Positions 10,694-21,370 of a stretch of DNA of 64,000 nucleotides are shown here, one piece after another (within the stretch, counting starts at the first letter, position 1; each line of letters begins with the position of its first letter). Source of the stretch: Amoebophrya sp. A120 (lineage: Eukaryota > Sar > Dinophyceae > Syndiniales > Amoebophryaceae); assembly GCA_905178155.1 (NCBI GenBank), contig CAJINV010000010.1, positions 456,074 to 520,073 of the forward strand, in the 5' to 3' direction. The notes below the pieces were generated by a model. That model had not been told where the DNA came from. It saw only the letters and a program-made list of their open reading frames with translations, and did not search any database. Position numbers and translations under genes: made by a program.

Positions 10694-13600
10694 TCATTTC
10701 CCCGGCGACAAAGACGACGCTGCAGCGGAAGAAGACGCAGCACCCCCTTCCTCCCCCAATGAAATGCAAATATGTCTGGGTCTGGAAGAGTGTGATGCTG
10801 TTTGTGCATGACACAGAAGGTCTAGCATGCAAGTCCTAGCAACACAGGTTTTGAGTAGGTTACGTTAGGCGATGCCTAAGTAATCCGCATGACAAAGTTC
10901 CCTCTTTTGGTAGCAAGAAATGAGCAACTTTTGCGGTCCATGGATGACAGATTTTTTTCTGGTCTCAAATACGCATGAGAAATTTACATGTTTCCAGACC
11001 CAGACATTTTTGCAATCCATACCCCCGCCACCGTTCCAACATCAGGGCACGACGTGTTCTGTCGCACCTTCCCCGGTCCGGTGGAGGCATCGGAACTTTT
11101 CTCGTCGCTGCTGTTAGAAAAAGATTTTTCGCTGCTTGCGCAAGACGTATTGTTGCTGGTGCTGGAAGACGTTCTGCCGTGGTTGCCCGCACGCTGATGC
11201 TGCTGGTCCTGTTGCTGCTGCCACGAGGAACGCTGCCGCGAGTGCGTGGCGTTCTGAAGGTTGTTTGACGAGGTCAAAAAAAATACACATCTTCATGATT
11301 TGTCATGCATTGATGCAACCCCGAAATAAATCGCTACTGCATGAGCATGCGCATGCTTGTCAACGTGCATTACAAACTCCTTTTACCTCAGCCCTGACGC
11401 CGCAGTAGTGAATCTGTTTTTTCGGGTCGCGTTCTATCCTGTGCAAAAGTATCGTACTCGTAGTAATCGCAGCCATGCATTACAAATTTCTCTCTGAAGT
11501 TAAATCCGCATTACAAATTTTATTTCTCATGCTGTGGAAATTTGTCATGCGATTTATTTTATACTAGTGAGATGCTTTTGCATTTCATACGTTCGATGGT
11601 CTTGCCAATCGAGATGTCGTCCACGTTGTCAATTCCGTCCTCCTCGATCCATTTCCGCACGTCGAGCTCGATCTTCTGGCACTTCTGTTCCAATTGGTAA
11701 GCATCCTGTCCCGACCGGCTGTAGTTCGTTAAATGCGTTTTGTAGTGCACTTTCGCGAAATCCAGAAGGGCCTGGAAAAGCAGAAACCGGAACTGGAAGT
11801 TCGTGGAACCTGGAGTCGGTAGTTTTGGGTGTGGATTTATTTTCTGGTTTGCGAATAATTGTTTTTTTCTAGGTATTGTACATGATGCACAGCCCATGCA
11901 TATCAAAACCCTGTGAACAAGTTGGAGGAAAGAGCTTTCGGAACGAAAACGAATGCTAATAAAAAATTACTTAAATACGCTATACCGATCTTGTAAGCAA
12001 ATCTTCTGTTGGCCAGCAATTCATGCGCATCGCTCACGTATCCGCAAAAGCACATCAGGCGGGCGGTATGTTGGGAAAATCTTGACCTTGAGGCTAGAAC
12101 GTGACAGAATTAAGTATACAAGATTTGCATTCACCGCTTCTTGCTTGAAGGGATGGCACCACTTGTAAGCCTGTACGACCAAATGCATATTAATCCTCTC
12201 TTTAGGCCGCCATGGACGCACCACCCGTTCTTATTCTTGTACTACTTCTAAATAAGCGAATCACAATCCATTTGACTTGTCCAGCATCCCCAACATCAAC
12301 TTTTCCCTCGATACATCAGCGCCGCGTCGCTGTGCGCGTTGTAGTATGCAATGCAAAGTATAAGTATCGCACTACTAGTATAAATTGCATTACAAATTTC
12401 CCCAGCATTACAAGTTGAATTTGTAATGCTGATTTGCTTTGAAAAAGAGATTTGTATATGCATCACTGCAATTAGTACGAGCGCGATACTTTTGCAGTGC
12501 ATATGTAGTACCCCGTCTGCGGACTGGTGAACGTGTAGAACTGCCGCAAAAACACCGGGTAGTAGTGCTCCAGGACCGACTGCTGAAATGGCAGATTGTT
12601 GGGGCGGTACCGCTCGAATGCGGAACACATCATGCACCAGATCCGGCTGTTTGACGGGATGTTGTGCCGCTCCTGGTAGTCCACGATCTGCCACAGCATC
12701 TCCCAGCACTGTTCCTTCGAGATGTCCGGGTTGATTTTGTGGAAGTATTTGTTAATGAGAAAACTAGTCACGTGCAAAATCCCATTCGTGTCCAACTTCC
12801 GGTGCGATTGCATTTTGTTTTTCTTCTGGTAAACGGAAATTTGTTCCTGGATCACCTCGTGCAATTGCGAGAAGGATCCCGGGCCCGGGTTCAAAATTTG
12901 CTGGTACCGCTGCAACCCCTTCAGGAAGTTGGGCTGTTTGCTGTTCATGTTAATGCTGTTGATGTTGTGATTCGAGGACCCGGCGCCATTTATTTTTCCT
13001 TGCGGATTGGAACAACTTGTGGACGAAGATCCTGCGATAATATTGCCCCCGCTGGCATGCTGACAACTGTGGCTCAGTTTCTGCAGCGCGAGGTTTTTGT
13101 TACTACCCGATGTTGAACTTCGCTGCTGCAGCGCCGTCGTGTGCTGCTGGTGTTGTTCCAAAATTTTAGAAGCGGAAATGTTCGACCGGTTGCTGATGCT
13201 CAACGCAGTTTGCGGCGACATGTTGTAGTAGAGCTCTTGTTGGTGCAGTCCGCTTGCTATGGAACTGTCAGGATTGAAATTGACAAAGTTGAAATGATTT
13301 GTCATGCATGAAATGGATGCCAGTTCGTTGGAACCCAGTTTCTAAGTGGCGCATGACAAATTTCGGTGGTCCTTAAATCCAGTTTGTCATGCTGTTTAGG
13401 CAAAGAAGAGGGATTTTCTCATGCTACTTTAGCAGCTCGAGCTCTAACCCCAAACAGGCTTACAATCGGCCTCACTTGCCTGCTCTGCAACACACGCACC
13501 TCGCGTCATGCATTTTCTGCATTGCAATTTGTTTCAACTTTGACGATTTCAAACCTGACGCTTCCATACTTGCCGCGGCCGACACATTCGTAATGGGCGA

Positions 13601-16600
13601 CGGACAGGGCGACGGGTGGAAAGATCCAGCTCCTTGGGTCGTCGAACAAGCGTTGTAACTGTAGGTCAGATTCCCCGGGAAGTCGTAGTTGAAATCGGTG
13701 TAGCCGTGTTGATCCGCGGTGGTATCACCGCCGGGATTGGTCCAATACGCCGCGGCTCCGGGGGAAGACAGCGGAGACGTGCTCGGCGGATGTTGAGTGA
13801 CCACTCCGGTTGGAGGATGTGCGCCAGCAGTAGTACTACCCCAGCACTGCGGATGATGGTGATGCGGTTATCCTATGTAAAAACGTCCCCACGCCACGGT
13901 TGTATTGCAAATCTGAGTGCTGAAATTGTTTCTCATGCGGAGCCCCATGAGAAGCATTTTCCAATCGTGTTTTGCAATTTGTCATGCTCCAATCAGCATG
14001 ATATACTAGGTCTGTGATGCTGCTGAGCTAGCTCAAACAGCACTACGCTACGAGTCCAAATCTGTCATGCAAGACAGCCAAAACTTGTGGATTTGTCTAG
14101 CCAATCCCCCATCTTGACTATGGGGTGGGGACGTTTTTACATAGGATAGCGGTTGCTGGCTGGCCGCTCCACTGTAGGCTGTCGACGCTGACTGTGCCTG
14201 GTTGTTAAGTTGAGGCGGTGTTTGTCATCATCTTTAATTTTCATTCTGAAGCAGAACCTGGCGACGAGTGCCTCGGCATGCAGGCACCCGCATTGGATGA
14301 ACAAGATGAACGAACGTCCCCCGAAACTAAAGAATGCCATTAGCACAATAAAGAACCTCCCTACCTGCCCAGTTGATTCCAGCGACTCCAAAGACGAGCG
14401 GCAGCTCGCGCCAGCAGCGACCGTTGCACCACCACCCTCCGCAGCTAACTCCTGCTTGAACAAAGACGTACACAACCCCCCGTTTTTCCCGTTTTCCTGC
14501 TGGTGCCGCAGAATGGCCTGCCGCGTCTTCTTGATCAGCTGACTTGCGTTGTGCGGCGTTTCTTCAGTGTAGTCGTGCTGCGGGTTCATAATTTCCTCGT
14601 TGGAAGAACTCGTCTTGGAATTGTTGTCAGAGTTGCTGTAAAACAGCTTCGTCGGCTGCATCTCCGATCCCCAGACAGGACTGTAGGTCAACTTCGTCGG
14701 TTGCAAATCAGAACCCCAGGACCGCTCTGGAATAGTTGGCGGCTGCTTGGAGGTTGGGTTCGTGGTTTGATTCTTCGCTGGGGCGTTGTGGTTGCAATTG
14801 GGATTTTCCACGGTCAACGACCCGCTGTCATCGCGCGACTCGGATGAAATCGTGGTAAAGGAACGGGAAATCAGGTTGGAGGACTGTTTCATATTTGTGA
14901 TGATAAACAACAACAAGATAGAAGATTAGGGTTTAGGGTGCTATATACTTGTTTCTTCCGCTACTCGTCCAACACACAATGGGACTCATGACACAATCCG
15001 GCCGCGTGACAAACCGAAATACGGCAAAACAACTTCTTACCTCGGCCGAACAGGATTGAAAAGCCGCTCCGGGCGTCGGAATTGCGAAGCTGCCATCAGA
15101 ACTGGGAAGCGCGATGGACGAAATTTGCTCCGATTCTTGCGCCGGCGAGGATCTACGGCTGTTGTTCCTACTGCTGCGAATATGCAGTACCGCACTTTGA
15201 CTCGTCGGAAGGACGTCCTTGGCCGCGACGAAACGTAAACCAGGGGAGCTGCGACTCGCCGAGTTTTGCTGGCGCTGCTGGTTCCTGATGAGTTTTATTT
15301 TAGGTTGGTCATGCACGACATCCACGCTGAATGGGGGTATGTTGAAGCAGTTTCCATAGCCGAACAATGTTTCGGCATGCCAGCGCAAGTTGTACAGAGT
15401 TGTCACAAGATGCTGCTGCAGAGAAACCGAAGCTCCAATAAAATCCTATATTCTATACTGCGCCTGCAAAGTCCGCTGCCGTTGGGATCCTATCAGAGTC
15501 TTCAACCGATTGTAGTTCAAGGAGGGTCCGGCCGCCCGGTCGGCGCTATCCGGAGACCCGAAGTAATCACTACGAGTGTTATTGCTGTTTGCGGTCGCCG
15601 CACGGGGAAGGGGGCCTGAGTTAAAAGTACAATTTTGTCATGCTCAATACGCTTACGCGGCGTAGTGTGGATGTGAATGTGATAAGAGTATAGTACTTCT
15701 TAATGCGCAACACAAGCATCATCACGCCGTAAAAATGACACTCAGAACCGAGAGTACTACTTACTCAAATGCCACCAAACCTACCTGTCCCCTGCTTCAC
15801 AGCACCACCACCACCACCGCTTCCATTGCACGCGGAATCGACTCTCCCCAGAGTGCTGTAGTTCCCGTTCTGGTAAATTTCGTTGGCTACCTGTTGCAAG
15901 TTCTGCTCGTAAATTTCGTTCTCCGCGGAAAACCCGAAGTTGGTGTACTGCCCCTGCTGTCGTTGTTCCTGACGCCAGAAATCCTGCGGACCACCGGCGT
16001 TTGAAGTCGTTCCCGCTCTCGGTAACATCAAACGGTCCTCACTTACAGTCGTGTTAATCACGTCACCGGTCACGTTCTTGTTCCCTCCTGACCGCCTCCC
16101 CCCGCTCATGTTCAAGGCATGCCGCTCGTTTTGCTCCTTCAGCAGTTTCAAATCCAGGCACGGTGGCCGGGCTGGCGGCGGCGGTAGCAAACTGGGCGAA
16201 GACTGCTGCTTCGGCGCGGGCTCTAATTCATCGAAGATGGAGGTGGGCGTGTTTTTCAGGCTGTTGCTGGGGTGGTTTTTGTTGACAGAACTACCGCAAG
16301 AACTATGATCCCGTTGGTCGTTGATGTTCATGATTTTGTTGTACTCCAGAATGTCCTGTTGCCGCTTTATGTTCGCCTCTTCCTCCTCGTCTCTCTCGCC
16401 GGCATTGTTGCTCGTCGTCGTTTTTACCAGCGGTGAGCATGACAACACCCTAGCGACGTTCAGGTCGTTTAGCACCGTGCTGTGATTCAACACTTCCACT
16501 GAAGCTCTAGACACGTCGTTCACCGTAGAGCCACCGTCTTGGTCATGCTCTCCCGCTGTGTTGTTGCAACCACCAAAACCGCCGTTCATCAGGGTCGCAC

Positions 16601-17312
16601 AGTCAGACAACTGCTCGCTCACCCTGTTGGTACTGTCATCGTTGTTCTCACACGTGGTTGATGCCCCGGTGTTCGTGATGCTGGTCACCGAGGTTTGCTT
16701 CCGCTGCTCGAAAGAAGATAAAAAGTGGCACGGTGCCCCAGTTTCATCTCCTCCAGTATTCGGATCATTTTGGTACGCTCCGAAGTACAGTTGATGGTGT
16801 TGGTCCTCTGGCGAGCTGCAAAACCCCGACATGCTATGGTGGTTATTGTAAAAACCGCCGAACGAAGTGTAGTGGTCATCGGGCGGCGACGCAGCGCCCT
16901 CCGACGGAAGGTAAGTCGAGGGGGAGGAACCGTCGAACAGCTGCTGATGGGAAGCGTGCTGGTGGTCCGCCTCCTTGTTGACGTGGTCTTGACACTTATT
17001 TTCATCAGAATCTGCAGCAGAACCACAGCTCTCATGCTGCAGCTGCTGCTTGTAGTTTCTCATCGTGGGCTTAGTTGTCATTTTGTTTGCGGGATAAAGT
17101 AAAGCAGGAGAACCACCGACCCCGTGTTCTTCGTTATCGTCCAGGAAGTCCTCCGCTTCCATCTTTTCCGTGTTGTTCGCCTCTTCTATGCTAATCCTGT
17201 CCAAAAAGCGTGTGAGTAGGGAGTTGTCCCCCCTATAATTTCTGGTGTTCTCCTTGTCCTTGGTTGTACTATGGTCCTTCAAGGAAGTGTAGTCCTCTCG
17301 ATGTGCTCGCAC
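10694..17312 (-). CDS. Large Q/N/S-rich protein of unknown function
   Basis: A gene of at least twelve exons with five introners and six GT-AG introns. From the second exon on, the traced coding length is an exact multiple of three and ends in TGA at 10694. The first large exon is acidic and low in complexity (many Asn, Gln, Ser and His). The middle carries a more conserved-looking stretch: FLKGLQRYQQILNPGPGSF, then QCWEMLWQIVDYQERHNIPS and IWCMMCSAFERY, followed by FQFRFLLFQALLDFAKVHYK. The end is Gln-rich (QQQQDQQHQ) and Ser/Ala-rich. It looks like a regulatory or RNA-associated protein, but I cannot name a family. The true start is not resolved: 17312 is only where the frame opens with GTG, and another exon probably lies at 17605-17800. 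Spliced length is about 1,390 residues. Confidence 0.68.
10758..11021. mobile_element. Introner, family B (Q/N-rich gene)
   Basis: AATGAAATGC ... GCAATCCATA; duplication CCCCC. The left terminal TAT has changed to AAT. Confidence 0.88.
11254..11386 (-). other. GT-AG intron carrying introner-like motifs
   Basis: Donor GCTGAG|GTAAAA and acceptor CTTCAG|AACGCC, 133 nt, phase 0, joining VRAE to NATHSRQ. Inside are the motifs GCATGACAAAT and TTTGTAATGCA that recur in the introners. It may be a domesticated introner or a canonical intron with a nested remnant. Confidence 0.7.
11435..11589. mobile_element. Introner, family A (Q/N-rich gene)
   Basis: TATCCTGTGC ... GCATTTCATA; duplication CGTTC exact. 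Confidence 0.93.
11810..12300 (-). other. Probable GT-AG intron (491 nt) in the Q/N-rich gene
   Basis: The proposed donor AAAA|GTTGAT and acceptor CTCCAG|GTTCCA join LMYRGKS to STNFQFRF in frame. The acceptor is well supported. The donor is the one that keeps phase, but others are possible. Confidence 0.45.
12345..12503. mobile_element. Introner, family A (Q/N-rich gene)
   Basis: TATGCAATGC ... GCAGTGCATA; duplication TGTAG exact. Confidence 0.92.
13280..13548. mobile_element. Introner, family K (Q/N-rich gene)
   Basis: Inverted repeats GACAAAGTTGAAA / TTTCAACTTTGAC; flanks TGAAA/TCAAA (one mismatch). Ends lack the usual TAT/ATA. Excision restores the frame (EASG to FNPDSS). Confidence 0.78.
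13869..14148. mobile_element. Introner, family C (Q/N-rich gene)
   Basis: Inverted repeats TATCCTATGTAAAAACGTCC; duplication GCGGT exact. Confidence 0.93.
14198..14364 (-). other. GT-AG intron in the Q/N-rich gene
   Basis: Donor GGGCAG|GTAGGG and acceptor AACCAG|GCACAG, 167 nt, phase 0. Confidence 0.75.
14884..15040 (-). other. GT-AG intron in the Q/N-rich gene
   Basis: Donor GCCGAG|GTAAGA and acceptor AAACAG|TCCTCC, 157 nt, phase 0. Confidence 0.75.
15285..15458 (-). other. GT-AG intron in the Q/N-rich gene
   Basis: Donor GCGCA|GTATAG and acceptor CATCAG|GAACCA, 174 nt, phase 2. It joins RTLQAQ to NQQRQQNSA. Confidence 0.7.
15616..15784 (-). other. GT-AG intron in the Q/N-rich gene
   Basis: Donor GGACAG|GTAGGT and acceptor ACTCAG|GCCCCC, 169 nt, phase 1. 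Confidence 0.75.
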
Positions 17313-17604
17313 AAAATAATTTCAGACTGCTGCAAGCATCTTGATCTTGATCGTCGCTGCTTGTACTGCAACTGCTCTTCGTCTTCTCCTTTGAATAAAA
17401 CTTGGTTTGTGGTAAATTTATTTCTCGTCTTTACATTTCGCAATCGTGGTCGTCGTTCTGTAGTTTCTCGTCGTTGTACTTACACAAGGATGAGAATCTG
17501 TTGGTAAAGAAGTTTGCTGGTTTGACACATCAATCTTCAGTACATCGTTGATACTGGGTATCCTTAGAAATTATCTGCTGGACAAGGACGAGATGCAGAT
17601 CTAC
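17297..17604 (-). other. Possible GT-AG intron at the 5' end of the Q/N-rich gene
   Basis: Donor CTGCA|GTAGAT and acceptor CATCGAG|AGGACT would join a basic exon at 17605-17800 (RRESHLIYKWLVRRVENYSS) to the first large exon. Only the phase and the coding look of the upstream exon support it. Confidence 0.35.
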
Positions 17605-17804
17605 TGCAGAAGGTCCTCGAGAAGTAGTTGTTTCTGCAGCTGAGGATGTGTCGTAGAAAATTCCGGTGGTTTCGCGGGTCCCGCAGTAAGGAGTCGTTGC
17701 TGCTGTAGTTTTCCACACGGCGCACGAGCCACTTGTAGATGAGGTGGCTCTCCCGCCGGCCCGGCACAACAGCACGCAACAGGCACGGGTAGAAAATCTG
17801 TGTG

Positions 17805-18550
17805 GCAATTTACTTCGCAGCTGTTGAAAAGCAAAAGATAGGACAACGATGGAAGGTTTGTGCGTTTGCCCTGCTTTATAAAAACACTCAACAAACTGGA
17901 TGGAAAAAACAGTCCTCGACTAGTACCCTTGGAGCAAGGACACGACAACCTGGACTTACTACAACAACCTCAGGCTGAAACACTGACTACTCTGACTGCA
18001 GCTAACTTTTTGGTTCGGGATAATTTTGAATCGCATGATTATCAAATATTTTCTGAACAATGAATCAGGATGAAGAAACACACCAAGACACTGTGTGCCG
18101 TGAAAAAGGATCAGTTGGGACCGTCAAGAAAGTTCTTCAACAAGCCTTTACTAGTCACAACTCCTTCTACTTCACGCCTCCTCTCCGCTCTTCCTCCACT
18201 AGTGCAGTTCTCCATTGACGGCATGAACACTCTAAATGCATTTATCGACAACATCAGCTTGCAATATTGCATGCGAGTATCATACGAGCGCTGCGTACAA
18301 TCGATGAGAGCGAGGATACATTCTTTCTAGTTGTTCTACGTAGCGACACGACACCCAAGCATCGACAGCGATCAAGTCGAGATAGCGATAGCATCGAAGT
18401 TCGAATGCAAACGAAGCACTACTTGTTGCCACGATTCGCAAAATTATGAAAGGTGTTCTTGTTGTATTTCGATAAATGAAATCTAGCCGCGCAATTCCTG
18501 TGTACTATTACAGCAACTGCAACATCAGCTTAAGCTTGCAGTGCGTACAA
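17805..18550. other. Intergenic, no supported gene
   Basis: Between the presumed 5' end of the Q/N-rich gene and the end of the epimerase gene. Short frames only; nothing recognisable. Confidence 0.5.
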
Positions 18551-20257
18551 TCACTCTCCAAAAATGAGATCGAGACACTCTCTACTGGACAAAACGGGAA
18601 AGTCGGGCGAGTGCGCCGTCCGCATCAATTTCTCCGTGCTTAGCAAAATGCTGCCTCGGCTTCCTTTTTGCTGATTCGCGGCTGTACTTGTTGTGTTATC
18701 CCGTATCTCTGGGTTGTAATTTTCCAGTTTTGTCTTCAACCGCTGAACCAGATCCTTTTCGTAATCGACAGCCCCCGGATTGACGAAGTTCAAATTCCCA
18801 CACGTTTTCGTTTTCACCAACTGCGGAATCGTTGGGCATAAGTTGTTATCAAGTGAAAAAGCGTCTGGGCCTGAAAGGTTACCAGGTTTGTCATGCATAT
18901 TTTGCATGACTCAGGATGTCTGTAATGCATGATCTAGCATCACATATTTTTAGAGGCCTTCCTGATGCCTGTCCCGCATGACAAATGCCCTCCCCGCGTA
19001 GCACAAACTGGGCTCCTCTTGTTGCTGGTCACGCAATACAGATTTTTTTAGAGTCCAAAATTAGCATGACAAGTTCCAACCTTCCAGACCCAGACATATT
19101 TGCGATGCATAGTTCTCCAGAAAGGTGATGCTGTTCATTGCTTTGTCCACCCGCGTGAAATTCCGTAGCTTATCACATGCAAAAGTGTCTGGGTCTGGAA
19201 GGTGGTAACTTGTGATGCTGTCTTTGGATTCCAAAAAAACTCTGTATTGCATGACTAGCAAAAGGAGTCCATTTTGTGCTACACGGGGAGGGCATTTCTC
19301 ATGCGGAATAAGCATCAGGAAGCGTTCTAAAAATCTGGGATGCTAGGGCATGCATTACAGGCGTCATTGGTCATGCAAAATATGCATGACAAACCTGGCA
19401 ATCTTCCAGACCCAGACATTTTTTCACTTGATACAGCTTCCCCAGCAGCGACTGCTTGTTCTCGAATGTCCTGTATGAATTGCAAAAGCATCCCATCGTA
19501 CTCGTATATATGCATTACAAATTTCCTCAGCGTGAGAAATAAAATTTGTAATGCTAATTTACCTTAAGAAAAAGATTTGTGATGCATGATTGGAATACGA
19601 GTACGATACTTTTGCACAGGATATCCTGTCCTTCATCGAGATCGGGAATTGCACGCGCAGATTCAGCACGTTCGGGTAGTAGCTGAGCAGATCCTCTAAG
19701 ACGCAGCGCGCTTTGCGGTAGAAATGGACCGTGGGCATGGTTGACCCGTCTTTACAGTCTATGTTGTCGATGTAGTCGGCTCCTTTTATTGTGTCCTTCT
19801 CCTCGTCATAGTAGTCTTGGTTCACGATCCTTGCATCCTCTGGTTCCATCGGCGGGTAAACCATGCAGCTGCCGACGAAGGTGCAGTGGATAGGGTTTTG
19901 ATTGGTCGCGTTTTCTGCTTTGATATTTTCACCCTCTACAACTTCTTCGCCCAAGACGCGACACGCCCGCGCGACGTTCAGCTGGCCGAGAATGTTGGCC
20001 TCGATCGTTTCACAAGGATGGTCCAAGCACCAGTCGATATTTGGCTGGCCGCGCACCCCGGCCGAATTAATCACGCCGTAGCGGATGGGTTGGCTCTGCT
20101 TGATAAAGTTCAGCACCCCCTCTGCGTTTTCCAGGCGGAGCGACTTGGGGTTGGTGACAACTTTGAGGTTTTGTTTCTCCAACGCTTCCAGAATGTGCTG
20201 TCCGATAAAACCGGAGGCGCCGAAAAGAACGAAATCGCAACCGGGGGTGGAGGACAT
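18551..20257 (-). CDS. UDP-4-keto-6-deoxyglucose 3,5-epimerase/4-reductase (UDP-rhamnose synthesis)
   Basis: Short-chain dehydrogenase-type enzyme resembling plant NRS/ER (UER1), which turns UDP-4-keto-6-deoxyglucose into UDP-rhamnose with NADPH; cytosolic. Four exons joined over three introners give 338 codons including the stop, an exact multiple of three, close to the roughly 300 residues of the plant enzyme. Rossmann motif LFGASGFIGQHI near the N-terminus; family segment VINSAGVRGQPNIDWCLDHP with ETIEANILGQLNVA; TFVGSCMVYP; a Tyr-x3-Lys-like FYRKARCVLEDLL; LRVQFPISMKDR; and FVNPGAVDYEKDL near the end, which matches the FTNPGVVSHNEIL type segment of the plant proteins. No signal peptide. 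The catalytic Tyr of YxxxK reads Tyr-Arg-Lys here and should be checked. An SLC35B transporter lies elsewhere in the cluster. Confidence 0.83.
18847..19111. mobile_element. Introner, family B (epimerase gene)
   Basis: TATCAAGTGA ... GCGATGCATA; flanks GTTGT/GTTCT (one mismatch). Confidence 0.9.
19171..19433. mobile_element. Introner, family B (epimerase gene)
   Basis: TATCACATGC ... TCACTTGATA; flanks TAGCT/CAGCT (one mismatch). Confidence 0.9.
19474..19623. mobile_element. Introner, family A (epimerase gene)
   Basis: TATGAATTGC ... GCACAGGATA; duplication TCCTG exact. Confidence 0.93.
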
Positions 20258-21370
20258 TTTTTTTTTTGACGAAGGTCGAGCTTCCGGGTGGCGGGCCCGC
20301 CGGGGGGTTCGGCTTCTTATGTAAATTTTCTTGAAGTTGTAACAAGCGAAACGTGCAAGCGCTCTTTCAAATTCAAAACGGGCTCATGAGATAGAATCGC
20401 GATGGGGCGAGCAATCTTCGGGCATCCGTGGCAATAATTCGCTTTGATGGTAGTTGGAATCACACGACTTCTGAGCACGCACCGAAAGTGACGACAAGAA
20501 CGCCGGCAGAAAGATGGAACACTTCTTCAAGCCCTTTGCTTGTTGTATCTTCTCCGGGCTGCTTTGCAGCCTCCAAACGCATGTACTCATGTACAGGACA
20601 AATTTGGTATTATACAGCTAATGTAGAAATGTGTTGATTGCAGTCGTTGACATGTTCTTGCGTTCCAGCTCCAGACGAATCGGTCGATTTAGTCGCCCAC
20701 CTGCTAAGTGGGATTGGGAATAATAGAGACTATAGCTTAAGCACGCTACCTATCACATTGCTAGGAAGTACATGTATAAGCTAAAGCGAAAAAAGATCAT
20801 GACGCAAGAAAATAAAAAGGGCTAAATTGACTGTGAAAAGAGTACTGGGGCAAATTTCTAAAAAACCTCGTTGCCGAACTAGCGCCATGCCGCAAGTGCA
20901 AAAATCACATATAATATGCCACGCTGATGCAAACTTTATGCATGCTGAAATCAGCGCAGTTTCGGTTTTAATTGTTCTTTTATGGTGAGCTTTATGCTGT
21001 CGAGTTCAAGTTTTTAATTTGGGATCATACATCATGTCTAGCTCAACACGTCAACATCTCGACTTTCTCAGAAGGTCAAAAGCGAAGAAATGTAGTTGAG
21101 CTGTTGCTTTCTAAAATCATGTAACGACAGTGAACCTAAATGTGTGCCTGCCTGTGCCTGCATGTATGCAAAAATAAATAAAAACCGTTGCAAATAAAGA
21201 CTTAGACTGCCCGCCCACAGCGACATCGTTGCGGATGTACAAGTACATGGCACCCACCTGCCTATTTGCATTTTCCTTGAGTAGACCAGGAACACGAAAT
21301 ATGTGCTCAGTATGCATAGTGCGGCTCCAAAGATCGACAAGACTCTACTCTCCTCGTCCAATGTCAAAAT
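20258..21370. other. Intergenic, no supported gene
   Basis: AT-richer spacer between the epimerase start and the end of the secreted paralogue. Short frames only, no introner and no clear repeat. Confidence 0.55.

Noticed and set aside
18070-18330. Plus-strand frame of 86 codons
   Set aside because: No support beyond being open; spacer between minus-strand genes.
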